Assembly: GCA_937923745.1 (NCBI GenBank)
Contig: CALDUO010000070.1
Span: forward strand, 113,958 to 177,957
From: an uncultured Granulosicoccaceae bacterium
GTDB lineage: Bacteria > Pseudomonadota > Gammaproteobacteria > Granulosicoccales > Granulosicoccaceae
DNA length: 64,000 nucleotides
Direction of reading: 5' to 3'
Position 1 is the stretch's first letter. Each line of letters opens with the position of its first letter. Below, one piece after another: positions 35,420-44,484 of this stretch. A model generated the notes under the pieces. The model was given only the letters and a program-made list of their open reading frames with translations. It was not told the origin of the DNA and ran no database searches. The position numbers and the translations under genes are program-made.

Positions 35420-37519
35420 GTGTTTGCGGTCCTCGGTGCTCACCGGCACGGTGACGGGTATCTTGTGCGTACGTTTCAGCCACACGTCGATTCAGTAGCG
35501 CTAAACGACGGCACCACCACTGTACCGATGCAGCGTGTGCACGAGGGCGGCGTCTTTGAGCTTCGCTGTAAAACGCACCCGGGTCATTACCGCCTTGACC
35601 TCACCCACAACGGTCATCACTGGCAAACACACGATGCTTACTCTTTTGCGTCAGGTCTTGGCGAACTCGATCTGTATCTGTTCGGCGAGGGCACACACAC
35701 CGAACTCTACAAACTGCTGGGCGCACACTGTCTCACCCAAGACGGTATCGATGGCGTGAGATTTGTGGTCTGGGCGCCGAGCGCAAAACAGGTCAATATC
35801 ATCGGCTCTTTTAACGACTGGGACCGTCGACGACACACGCTCAGACTGCACTTGGGCTCCGGACTGTGGGAAATTTTTATACCTGGCGCTGTCGAGCATC
35901 AGAATTACAAGTACCTGATTCAGGCCGCAGATGGCAGTTGGTTGCCCCACAAAAGCGATCCGGTTGCTCAGTATTCTGAAGCGCCTCCCGGAAATGCCTC
36001 GATTGTCTACCGCAGTCATTATCAATGGCAGGACAACGCATGGCAGAGCGAACGTGGCAGTTTTCCTGATCTGAGCAAACCCATCAGCATCTATGAGATA
36101 CACGCCGGTTCGTGGCGTTGGCATGACGGACGCCAGCAAACCTACCGTGAACTCGCCGACAGCCTGATTCCGTATTTGCTGGAAACCGGGTTTACGCACA
36201 TTGAATTTATGCCGCTATCCGAACATCCGTTTACCGCGTCTTGGGGTTATCAGCCCACCGGGCTTTTCGCACCCACCCACCGTTTTGGCCAACCCGATGA
36301 CCTGCGGTACCTGATTGATCAATGCCACCAGGCAGGCATTGGGGTGATCATGGATTGGGTACCCGGACACTTCCCGTCCGATGACCACGGGCTCGCAAAA
36401 TTTGATGGCACGCACCTCTATGAACACGCTGACCCGCGACAGGGTTTCCATCAGGACTGGAACACACTCATCTATAATTACGGCCGGGTTGAGGTCAGAA
36501 ATTTCCTTGTCGCCAATGCGCTCTACTGGATAAAAGAATTCCACCTTGACGGCTTACGGGTGGACGCAGTCGCGTCGATGCTTTATCTCGATTATTCCCG
36601 CGAAGACGGTCAATGGATACCCAATCAGCATGGCGGTAACGAAAACCTTGAAGCCATTGCGTTTTTGCAGCAAGTGAATGAACGCATTCACGAGGCCGGA
36701 GCCATTACGCTGGCTGAGGAATCCACTGCATGGGACGGTGTTTCGAAGCCCGTGTATCTCGGCGGACTCGGATTTACCTATAAATGGAATATGGGTTGGA
36801 TGAACGACACGCTCGACTACTTTAAGCTCAACCCCATTCACCGCCGGTATCATCAGGATCAGCTGACCTTCAGCATCATGTATGCGTTTACCGAAAACTT
36901 CGCACTGCCGTTTTCACACGACGAAGTGGTGCACGGCAAGGGGTCTTTATTGGGTAAAATGGCAGGTGATCCTTGGCAGAAGCTTGCTAACCTGCGCTGC
37001 TGTTACGCAATGATGTACGCGCATCCCGGGAAAAAACTGTTGTTTATGGGTGCCGAACTTGCCCAGCACCAGGAATGGTCACATGACCGGGAGCTCGACT
37101 GGTATTTACTCGACGATCCGGCGCATCGTGGTGTATTCAACACGGTCAAAGCACTGAACCAGTTGTATCGCGATACGCCGGCACTGCATCAGTACGATTG
37201 TGACGGACGGGGATTCGAGTGGATCGACTGCGATGACCGCGACCAGAGCGTATTGTCGTGGTATCGCTTTGGCGATAATGATGCCGTGGTAGTGGTGTGT
37301 AATTTGACACCGGTCGTGCGCGAACAATACCGACTCGGCGTTAATCAGCGTGGCCGTTACGACGTTGTATTTAACAGCGATGATCATCAGTTCGGTGGTA
37401 GCGGGGTCTCATATGCCCAAGTGGATACCGATGAAATCGATGCACATCAGCGCCCGTTTTCACTCACACTGACCCTACCGCCACTGGCCACAGTGATATT
37501 AAAAGTCTCACCGAGCTGA
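35420..37519 (+). CDS. glgB: 1,4-alpha-glucan branching enzyme
   Basis: A GH13 enzyme that makes the alpha-1,6 branches of glycogen. The frame gives 699 residues from GTG 35420: two N-terminal beta domains (the second with RFVVWAPSAKQVNIIGSFNDW), then the barrel with nucleophile D in GLRVDAVASM (about 382), acid E in LAEEST (about 433) and SHDEVVHGKGS. The N terminus looks cut: upstream codons in the same frame read LDAIARGEYTDVFAVLGAH, which matches the usual GlgB start, and the frame is open back to the glgA TGA at 35279. No ATG, GTG or TTG occurs in that stretch. An ATT at 35297, reading M-NTQTPDTV with a weak AGGCAG upstream, is the best candidate. Confidence 0.93.
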   Translation: MFAVLGAHRHGDGYLVRTFQPHVDSVALNDGTTTVPMQRVHEGGVFELRCKTHPGHYRLDLTHNGHHWQTHDAYSFASGLGELDLYLFGEGTHTELYKLLGAHCLTQDGIDGVRFVVWAPSAKQVNIIGSFNDWDRRRHTLRLHLGSGLWEIFIPGAVEHQNYKYLIQAADGSWLPHKSDPVAQYSEAPPGNASIVYRSHYQWQDNAWQSERGSFPDLSKPISIYEIHAGSWRWHDGRQQTYRELADSLIPYLLETGFTHIEFMPLSEHPFTASWGYQPTGLFAPTHRFGQPDDLRYLIDQCHQAGIGVIMDWVPGHFPSDDHGLAKFDGTHLYEHADPRQGFHQDWNTLIYNYGRVEVRNFLVANALYWIKEFHLDGLRVDAVASMLYLDYSREDGQWIPNQHGGNENLEAIAFLQQVNERIHEAGAITLAEESTAWDGVSKPVYLGGLGFTYKWNMGWMNDTLDYFKLNPIHRRYHQDQLTFSIMYAFTENFALPFSHDEVVHGKGSLLGKMAGDPWQKLANLRCCYAMMYAHPGKKLLFMGAELAQHQEWSHDRELDWYLLDDPAHRGVFNTVKALNQLYRDTPALHQYDCDGRGFEWIDCDDRDQSVLSWYRFGDNDAVVVVCNLTPVVREQYRLGVNQRGRYDVVFNSDDHQFGGSGVSYAQVDTDEIDAHQRPFSLTLTLPPLATVILKVSPS

Positions 37520-38028
37520 CCGCGCGACCCAATACGGCCCAATACTGTCAGCAAGGCAAAACGTCTGCTGAACCCTGCGAGTCTACAGAGGCTGCAAAAG
37601 CACACGATCCAAGCTAGCCCACTCAGTAGCCTCGCTCATCCCTCAGATGAACAGAGTTAACGATTGGGCCTACACCCCAAGCGGTTGGTGGGGATCGACT
37701 GCGAGTGCCAGGAATTGCGCCGGTATTGGCGTTGGCGATTATACTGAGAATATAACTGGCAATATAACTGGCAACTAAGGCTGGCAGCCGGCGCTGGCGG
37801 GTGCGATTTTGGATCTGAGCCACCCATCTGCGCCTGTCTTGCAGGCACCCTAAGGTCGCCTTCCACACATTAAGAATACGCACCACCAACGCTCGGTAAG
37901 CCAGTGCAGAACCCTGTTGGTTCAGCTATGCTGTGTCACGGAACCATTCTGACAGCCCGTGCTCTGATACACGCATGGGAAGTGTCGTCCCTTCGTCTAT
38001 TACCGCTTGATATAAGGTCCTCTGCGCT
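37520..38028. other. intergenic region between glgB and the symporter gene
   Basis: About 500 bases. An 88-codon - strand frame (37623-37889) is open but has no recognisable domain or ribosome site, and I do not call it. A 12-bp duplication lies at 37749-37772. The symporter ribosome site AAGGT is at about 38013. No clear terminator follows glgB. Confidence 0.5.
37749..37772. repeat. 12-bp tandem repeat, 2 exact copies
   Basis: aatataactggc is directly repeated at 37749 and 37761. It lies between genes. Confidence 0.75.
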
Positions 38029-39393
38029 ATGAATTTCATGCTACCGGTGTTCGCAACCCTGGTCGCGATTGCATCGCTGTCCATGACTCGCAAAGCCGGC
38101 ACGGTTGACGGTTTTTTCTCGGGCCGCGACAGCAGTGGTGCGGCACCGTCACTGCTAACGCTAGTCCTGTCACAAACCACCACCTGGATTTTCGCCCGCA
38201 GCTTGTTGAATGCGGCCATACTGGGTTTTTATTATGGTATTTGGGGCACACTTGCGTACGCAACGTATTACCTGTCGTTTCTGACCGGTGCGGTTATTGT
38301 TGATCAGGTGCGCTTTCGTTACGGCTTTGAATCCATCCAAACCTTTCTGGACGCAAGGTTCGGTTGGGTAGGCTCCGCCTGCTATAACGTTGTGATTGCT
38401 CTGCGGTTGCTCAGCGAAGTCTTCGCAAATCTCCTGGTCATTGGCATATTATTCGGCGTCGAGGGCAGCCTTGGCTACACGTTAACCATCGTCGCGTTCT
38501 CGGTGGTTACTCTGATTTATGCAATGCTCGGCGGACTGAACGCTGCGCTGCGCACCGATGTGTTCCAGATGAGTCTGTTTTTGGTCACCTTAGTGGTGCT
38601 TATGATGATCACGGCATCGAATGGTCTGTTCACCGCAGACAACCTCACCGCAACGGCGTTTAACATTACAGACCCCGGACCCGTTTTAATCGTTGTCGCC
38701 TTACTACAGGTCTGGAGTTATCCAATGCATGACCCGGTGATGATGGATCGCGGATTCCTGGCCGACCGCAAAACCACACGCCGCAGCTTTGTCCATGCGT
38801 GTTGGTTGAGTGTACTATGCATAATCGCGTTCGGGTTATTGGGCGTCATTGCAGGTGCCAATGCAACGTCGGGTGAAACTATGAACGCCGTGCTCGAACG
38901 GTTGTTGGGTGAATGGCCCATGTTTATTTTCAGCGCAGCGTTAATTGTGTCAGCGATGTCAACGCTCGACAGTACCTTAAGCAGTTCTGCAAAATTGGTG
39001 GTCATTGATATGCGCTGGCTGTCCGTGTCTATCGATCACGGTCGGTTGGTTATGGTGCTGTTTATGCTCGCAGGCCTTGGCCTTGTGTTTCTGGATAACA
39101 AAGACCTTTTCAGCGCTGTTGCTGTCAGCGGAACCGCATCGCTGTATCTTTTCCCGGTTATTGTATTTACCCTGTTGGCAGACCAGCGACAAATTCCGGT
39201 ATGGAGTTATCTGGTTTCGTTTGCAGCTGCAATGGGCGGTGCTATGCTGTACTTTTTTGAAACAACCGCTGACTACCAGTGGCTTGGCGAGGCTCACAAA
39301 TACACCAAACTATTATGGATCTGCGTGGTGGTCATGATTATTGGCTGTGCCGCATTTCTGTTAGGTAACCGCTCACAGCAGCACGAGGAGTAA
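38029..39393 (+). CDS. sodium:solute symporter (SSS family)
   Basis: A 454-residue inner-membrane transporter with about 12 helices, of the SSS (PutP/SGLT) family that couples solute uptake to sodium. Characteristic pieces are the SQTTTWIFARSLLNAA helix 1, GFYYGIWGTLAYATYYLSF, and SAMSTLDSTLSSSAKLVVIDM, where the Ser/Thr pair lines the second sodium site. The short N terminus begins directly in helix 1. It is followed after 3 bases by a thiolase, suggesting that the substrate feeds acyl-CoA metabolism, but the solute itself cannot be read. A second start at 38038 is possible. Confidence 0.88.
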   Translation: MNFMLPVFATLVAIASLSMTRKAGTVDGFFSGRDSSGAAPSLLTLVLSQTTTWIFARSLLNAAILGFYYGIWGTLAYATYYLSFLTGAVIVDQVRFRYGFESIQTFLDARFGWVGSACYNVVIALRLLSEVFANLLVIGILFGVEGSLGYTLTIVAFSVVTLIYAMLGGLNAALRTDVFQMSLFLVTLVVLMMITASNGLFTADNLTATAFNITDPGPVLIVVALLQVWSYPMHDPVMMDRGFLADRKTTRRSFVHACWLSVLCIIAFGLLGVIAGANATSGETMNAVLERLLGEWPMFIFSAALIVSAMSTLDSTLSSSAKLVVIDMRWLSVSIDHGRLVMVLFMLAGLGLVFLDNKDLFSAVAVSGTASLYLFPVIVFTLLADQRQIPVWSYLVSFAAAMGGAMLYFFETTADYQWLGEAHKYTKLLWICVVVMIIGCAAFLLGNRSQQHEE

Positions 39394-39396
39394 CCC

Positions 39397-40590
39397 ATGA
39401 AAGAAGCCGTTATTGTTTCCACCGCCAGAACTCCTATAGGTCGCGCTTTTCGTGGTGCTTATAATCAAACCAAATCACCGACCTTGATGGGCCACGCCAT
39501 CGAACATGCAGTAGAGCGCGCTGGCATTGATCCGGCCACCGTGGAGGACTGTGTTATTGGTAGTGTATTAACGGCGGGCACTGCCGGTATGAATATCGCG
39601 CGTAACGCTGCGCTGGCCGGTGGCCTGCCGCACACCGTTGGCGCACAAACTATCGATCGTCAGTGTTCCTCCGGAATGATGGCGATTGGTATTGCGGCCG
39701 GCCAGATACTGATTGATGGCGCCAAGGTTGTTGTTGCGGGCGGCCAGGAAAATATCTCAGCAGTACAAGCTCCCTATTTTGACTGGGTCATGAAAGAGAA
39801 AGACCCAACGGTTGTCGGCCGATCTGAACATGCCTACATGCCCATGTTACACACGGCCGAATTCATCAATCAAAAATACGGTATCTCACGGGAAGATCAG
39901 GACCGGTTTGCACTACTGTCTCAACAGCACACCGCCAGGGCGCAAGCCGAAGGCCGGTTTGATCAGGAGATTGTGCCGCTTGCCACCACCATGAAGGTGA
40001 AAGACAAAGAGACCGGCGAGCTCAGCGACACACCTGTCACCCTCGAACAGGATGAAGGAAACCGACCATCGACCACCTACGATTCCCTGGCAGGTCTGTC
40101 ACCGGTCGTGGACGGCGGCTCGGTCACCGCAGGCAATGCCAGTCAGCTCTCCGACGGCGCTTCGGCCTGTGTGGTGATGGATAGTGATACCGCCAGCGCG
40201 CACAATATTGAACCACTCGGTATTTATCGGGGTATCAGCGTTGTCGGCTGTGCACCGGAAGAAATGGGTCTCGGGCCCATCTACGCGATACCAAAACTAC
40301 TGAAACAACACGGCCTTAAAGTCGCTGATATCGATCTATGGGAGCTCAACGAAGCGTTTGCGTGTCAGGCACTGTATTGTCGTGATCACCTCGACATTGA
40401 CCCGTCACTGTTGAACGTCAACGGTGGCAGTATCTCAGTGGGACATCCTTACGGCATGACCGGCGCACGGCTGGTCGGTCACGCACTCATTGAAGGTCGT
40501 CGGCGCGGTGCGCGTTATGTGGTTGTGACCATGTGCATCGGCGGCGGTATGGGTGCCGCCGGACTCTTCGAGGTCAACAACACCCACTAA
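39397..40590 (+). CDS. acetyl-CoA acetyltransferase (thiolase)
   Basis: Cleaves 3-ketoacyl-CoA or condenses two acetyl-CoA. It has 397 residues. The acylated cysteine is C90 in DRQCSSGMM, GHPYGMTGAR near 348 supplies the histidine, and MCIGGGMGAAG near 380 the second cysteine, so the active site is complete. GAGGAG sits just before the ATG, overlapping the symporter stop. Biosynthetic and degradative thiolases cannot be separated by sequence reading alone, and no other beta-oxidation gene is adjacent. Confidence 0.93.
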   Translation: MKEAVIVSTARTPIGRAFRGAYNQTKSPTLMGHAIEHAVERAGIDPATVEDCVIGSVLTAGTAGMNIARNAALAGGLPHTVGAQTIDRQCSSGMMAIGIAAGQILIDGAKVVVAGGQENISAVQAPYFDWVMKEKDPTVVGRSEHAYMPMLHTAEFINQKYGISREDQDRFALLSQQHTARAQAEGRFDQEIVPLATTMKVKDKETGELSDTPVTLEQDEGNRPSTTYDSLAGLSPVVDGGSVTAGNASQLSDGASACVVMDSDTASAHNIEPLGIYRGISVVGCAPEEMGLGPIYAIPKLLKQHGLKVADIDLWELNEAFACQALYCRDHLDIDPSLLNVNGGSISVGHPYGMTGARLVGHALIEGRRRGARYVVVTMCIGGGMGAAGLFEVNNTH

Positions 40591-40598
40591 ACCCCACA

Positions 40599-41597
40599 CT
40601 ACTCCCAACGGAAAAACCGGGCACCGGCCAGTAGAAATACGGCGGTCAATGCCAACAGATACGCAAGGTGCCCCGATACCGCAAAGAAAGATGCACCATC
40701 AATCATGATGGTGCGCGCCGCCTCTATAATGTGTGTCAAAGGTAACAGCTGGGACACCGCCTTGATCAACGGGTGCGCGCCCTCCAAAGAGAACCAAACG
40801 CCCGACAGCAGCATCATCGGCCAGGTCGCAACGTTCAGCAGACCTCCGGCGAGTTCTTCGCTGGCAGTACGCGAGGCCACCAGCAACCCAAGACTGATTA
40901 AACACACGGCCCCAAGCAATAACACCACAAACAGCGTCAGATAATGACCGTTCATCGTGAAGTTCAGAAAGATGTTGGTGCCAATATAGACACCCATCGT
41001 AATCGCAAGCACCAACCACAACCGCGAAATAATCTGCGCCAGTATAAATTCGATGGACTTTAACGGTGTCGCCTTGAGTCGTTTAAGTACACCGCTTTTT
41101 CGATAGCGGACAATGACGTAACCCACACCAAACAGACATGCAAACATCATGTTCATGCCGAGCACACCGGGCACCACCCAGTCGAGGTAACGCACCGCAC
41201 GACCGGTCAGCGGTTGTCGCTCATAGGCTGCTTCGGACTCGACCAACGCTACGCGCTCGACAAAATAACCTTTGGGCGATGTCTCGTTCACCCAGTAACG
41301 GCCACCCGTTGTATCCAGCAATAAATCAAACTGATGGCGATCAACTCTGGCAATGGCCTCGTCGAGATTATCGACGTCGACAAATTGCACATACCGTGTG
41401 CTGAAAAACGGATCATCGGTAGCGCCGGGATACACGCCCACCTTATACACCGCCGCGTTGTCATTACCGAACACAAACGCAAGACCGACAATCAACAGCA
41501 CCGGAAAGATAAGATTCCACGCCCAGGAGGAACGGTCGCGCAGAAATTCGCGGTTACGCGCCATCAGGACGGCACCGAAATGTGAGAGTCGAATCAT
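40599..41597 (-). CDS. ABC-2 type transporter permease
   Basis: A 332-residue permease of the ABC-2 family: one N-terminal helix (about 25-45), a periplasmic domain at about 46-125, then five helices in the C-terminal half, including GAVCLISLGLLVASRTASEELAGG and LLSGVWFSLEG, typical of ABC-2 drug/polymer exporters. It starts inside the stop of its ATPase (ATGA overlap), so the two form one exporter. The gene ends only 8 bases from the convergent thiolase. The substrate is unknown. Confidence 0.9.
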   Translation of the reverse strand: MIRLSHFGAVLMARNREFLRDRSSWAWNLIFPVLLIVGLAFVFGNDNAAVYKVGVYPGATDDPFFSTRYVQFVDVDNLDEAIARVDRHQFDLLLDTTGGRYWVNETSPKGYFVERVALVESEAAYERQPLTGRAVRYLDWVVPGVLGMNMMFACLFGVGYVIVRYRKSGVLKRLKATPLKSIEFILAQIISRLWLVLAITMGVYIGTNIFLNFTMNGHYLTLFVVLLLGAVCLISLGLLVASRTASEELAGGLLNVATWPMMLLSGVWFSLEGAHPLIKAVSQLLPLTHIIEAARTIMIDGASFFAVSGHLAYLLALTAVFLLAGARFFRWE

Positions 41598-42478
41598 GAG
41601 CGTAACTCTCCGCCGGTCAGATTCAGAAAAAGATCTTCAAGATTACGTGCACGGATCTGCAATCGCGACAACGACACACCCGCGTCAAGCAGTGTGGTAA
41701 TTGAGCGGTTCATGTCACTGGTCGTAATTTCGATGACGTCCCGACCCTCGGTAATAGTGTGGAACTCGGTGTCGGTGCACGGGCCCGAAAAATCGGTTGC
41801 GGGCAACAGCAGCACCGCATCATTAAATGTTGCGTCGATCAGCTCACGTGGTGTTCCCTCGGCGATGATCTTGCCATGGTCCATAAACACCAATTGATCA
41901 CACAACAAACTGGCCTCTTCCATGTAGTGTGTTGTGAGCAGAATGGTTTTGCCCTGCGCCTTGATGCGATTGAGCAACGACCAGAAATTGCGCCTCGCTT
42001 GCGGGTCCAATCCGGTGGTCGGTTCATCGAGAAAAATAATATCCGGATTATTAACCAGCGCGATTGCAAGCAGTAAACGTTGTTTTTGACCGCCCGAGAG
42101 TCGCCGCGTGTCCTGCTGCAGAAATTCGCCCAACGAACACTGTTCAATCAACGCAGCCTCATCGACAGTATCGGTATAAAAGCTACCGAACATTCGCAGG
42201 GCCTCAATCACCGTCATATAGTCTTGCAATTGCGTGGTCTGGAACATAATGCCAGCCTGCTCTCGAAACTGCTTGCCGAGTGGTTCTCCGCGGTACAGTA
42301 CCTCGCCAGAGGTGGGCGATGTAATGCCTTCCAGAATCTCGATGGTGGTCGTTTTTCCGGCACCATTGGGTCCCAGCAGGCCAAAACAGGTACCGGCAGG
42401 AATCGAAAAGCTCACATCATTCACCGCCTGTATCGCGCCAAAGGTTTTTGTCAGCCGTTTGACTTCAATCAACCCCAT
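41594..42478 (-). CDS. ABC transporter ATPase
   Basis: The 294-residue nucleotide-binding subunit of the ABC-2 exporter. Walker A is GPNGAGKTT at about 36-44, the signature is LSGGQKQRLLLAIAL at about 127-141, Walker B LIFLDEPTTGLDPQARR at about 153-169, and the switch histidine lies in TTHYMEEA. The C-terminal 75 residues form the small regulatory extension common in DrrA/CcmA-like ATPases. It is upstream of the permease gene in the operon. Confidence 0.94.
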   Translation of the reverse strand: MGLIEVKRLTKTFGAIQAVNDVSFSIPAGTCFGLLGPNGAGKTTTIEILEGITSPTSGEVLYRGEPLGKQFREQAGIMFQTTQLQDYMTVIEALRMFGSFYTDTVDEAALIEQCSLGEFLQQDTRRLSGGQKQRLLLAIALVNNPDIIFLDEPTTGLDPQARRNFWSLLNRIKAQGKTILLTTHYMEEASLLCDQLVFMDHGKIIAEGTPRELIDATFNDAVLLLPATDFSGPCTDTEFHTITEGRDVIEITTSDMNRSITTLLDAGVSLSRLQIRARNLEDLFLNLTGGELRS

Positions 42479-42684
42479 GATTACCCCGTATCATTGTCAC
42501 CCCTGCAGAAAATTGATCACGCGTGGATATCATACCTGTATGGACACGGGAAAAGCGTGGTTCACTTGTCCCGTGTATCAGGGAAGTTACTGCCTCAACA
42601 AGCGCGTTATGGTAGACTCTGCGCGCTTATTGGCTGTCGGCCGGAATGCACCGGGCCCGACTAAAACAATCAGGTGTATGCCCC

Positions 42685-44433
42685 ATGAAAAGTTTATTGG
42701 CCGTTCTTGCAGTGACGTCGGCACTGGGTATTGGCTATTGGAAATACAAAAATCCAAACGGCGGAATCGAAGACGCCAAGACGCAGGCAGGCCAGGTGGT
42801 CGAGCGTCTCAAAGGCGGAATGGATGCCGTTAAAAATCCGGACGCAGCCGTCGCTGTCAACGCAACCACCAGTGGCTCTGCCGATGCAAGCGCAACCGGC
42901 TCATCGGCAACCCCAACGACCACGGGGGCAAATAGTGCAACCACTGACGCGCAAAGCGCCGTTAGCGTATCGCAACTCGATGCCGACACCGCGGCACGCC
43001 TGGCAACACTGGAAGCAACTGTCAATGCCGGTGACGCCAGTGGCTTGGGTAACGAATTGTTGGCACTACAGTCAAAAGTCGGTGACATCGAGACGGTACT
43101 GGTATCGCTGGTGGGAGGACCTCCTGGTCCAAACGATGGACCTGGCGGCGCGTCTGCGCCCGCTGACATAGAGGCACTCGTTGCTGCGTCACTGTCCGAG
43201 GCTCTGGAGACGCAATCGTCTGATGCGACAGCGCAGCTCGATGCGTTGAGCAGTGAAACCACGGCCAAGTTTGGCACGATCGAAACAACCCTTGCAGACG
43301 TCAACAGCAGACTCTCTGTGCTTGACAATCGACTCGACACGCTCATTTCAGCAGCGTCCGGCCAAGGCTCATCCACTGATGCCGCTGACAGCAGCAATGC
43401 TGCACTCGACCCTGCGACCATTCAGTTGGACCAGCGACTGGCCGAGCTCGAAGCAAAGCTGACCAGTGTGCAGGCCAGCGCCAATGCCGCGCTCTCTGAC
43501 GATCAAACCGCCTCTCTGGCGGCCACCACCGATGACAAAATTGCAGCGCTGGAAAACAAGATCGAATCACGGCTTGCCGCGCAAATGGCAGAGCAGTTGG
43601 CGCAGCTCGAATCCAGGTCGAGCGCCAATGAATCTTTAAAAAACGAGCTGATGACAGCGACCGGCAGAATCGCCGAACTTGAGGCCAAGCTCGACGAACA
43701 ACTGCAATCCGAACGACTGCAGTCGGTATCGGTGCAGACACTACAAAACGAATTGCAGGCTCAGCTGACCGAACTGACACAAGACGTCAACGAGGCAGCA
43801 GATCGTGCAGATCTTGCGACCGTATCCAACACACTCAACCGCTCGCGTGCACGCATCGAAACGCTGGAACAGCGTGTCGATCAGTTACCGGACTCTATTG
43901 CCGCTGATAACGCCCGTGGTTTGCAGCAAGCGCTGCAGACACAGATCAGAGAACTTGAGGCACAGCTTGCCGAATCGGCGCAACGACCCGACGAAGAACT
44001 GGTGACAACACTGTCGAGCGTACAAGAGAAAGTCAACGCGCTGGAGCAACAACAGTTCGTGACCGCAGAAGATCTACAGGAGCTGTCAAAAGAGCGCAGC
44101 ATTCAGTACAAAATTTATTTTGATAAAGGCCGCGACGCCATCTCTCCGGCTGCAGCCAAAGTGCTCGATTCTTTTATCAAACAGGAATCCAAGCGTGCCA
44201 CAGGTATCTCGATCTTTGGTACGACAGATCGGGTTGGCTCGTCAGCATTTAATCAACGCCTGGCACTCAGGCGCGCCAACAGTGTGCGTTCATACCTGAT
44301 TCAGCGTGGTTTTGAATTTAACAAAATTCAGGTTGTCGACGGCATCGGCGAAGATCTTGCCGCCGCAAAGCTGGCCGACGGTAAAGAAGACCCTAACCAA
44401 CGCTCGGTTATACTGTTTGCATTTCAACCCTAA
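42685..44433 (+). CDS. membrane-anchored coiled-coil protein with OmpA-like domain
   Basis: From ATG 42685 (AGGTG upstream) the product has 582 residues. An N-terminal hydrophobic segment (2-18) is a membrane anchor or signal. An Ala/Thr/Ser-rich stretch leads to a GGPPGPNDGPGG collagen-like patch near 150 and then a long coiled-coil region (about 170-465, heptads rich in Leu, Gln, Glu). The OmpA-like peptidoglycan-binding domain follows at about 472-582 (YKIYFDKGRDAISPAAAKVLD, FGTTDRVGSSAFNQRLALRRANSVRSYLIQ, NQRSVILF). It could bridge a membrane to the cell wall. There is no beta-barrel, and its partner is unknown. Confidence 0.82.
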   Translation: MKSLLAVLAVTSALGIGYWKYKNPNGGIEDAKTQAGQVVERLKGGMDAVKNPDAAVAVNATTSGSADASATGSSATPTTTGANSATTDAQSAVSVSQLDADTAARLATLEATVNAGDASGLGNELLALQSKVGDIETVLVSLVGGPPGPNDGPGGASAPADIEALVAASLSEALETQSSDATAQLDALSSETTAKFGTIETTLADVNSRLSVLDNRLDTLISAASGQGSSTDAADSSNAALDPATIQLDQRLAELEAKLTSVQASANAALSDDQTASLAATTDDKIAALENKIESRLAAQMAEQLAQLESRSSANESLKNELMTATGRIAELEAKLDEQLQSERLQSVSVQTLQNELQAQLTELTQDVNEAADRADLATVSNTLNRSRARIETLEQRVDQLPDSIAADNARGLQQALQTQIRELEAQLAESAQRPDEELVTTLSSVQEKVNALEQQQFVTAEDLQELSKERSIQYKIYFDKGRDAISPAAAKVLDSFIKQESKRATGISIFGTTDRVGSSAFNQRLALRRANSVRSYLIQRGFEFNKIQVVDGIGEDLAAAKLADGKEDPNQRSVILFAFQP

Positions 44434-44484
44434 ACTTGGGTTAACCTCATCCGACTCGGGTGGTCGTCGTTTATACTTACAACG

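Noticed and set aside
37623..37889. 88-codon - strand protein gene
   Set aside because: No recognisable domain, no ribosome site and a composition consistent with chance; kept only as a low-interest observation.
42735..43421. 228-codon - strand frame opposite the OmpA/coiled-coil gene
   Set aside because: A Ser/Ala-rich antisense shadow created by the repetitive Ala/Ser codons of the true gene.
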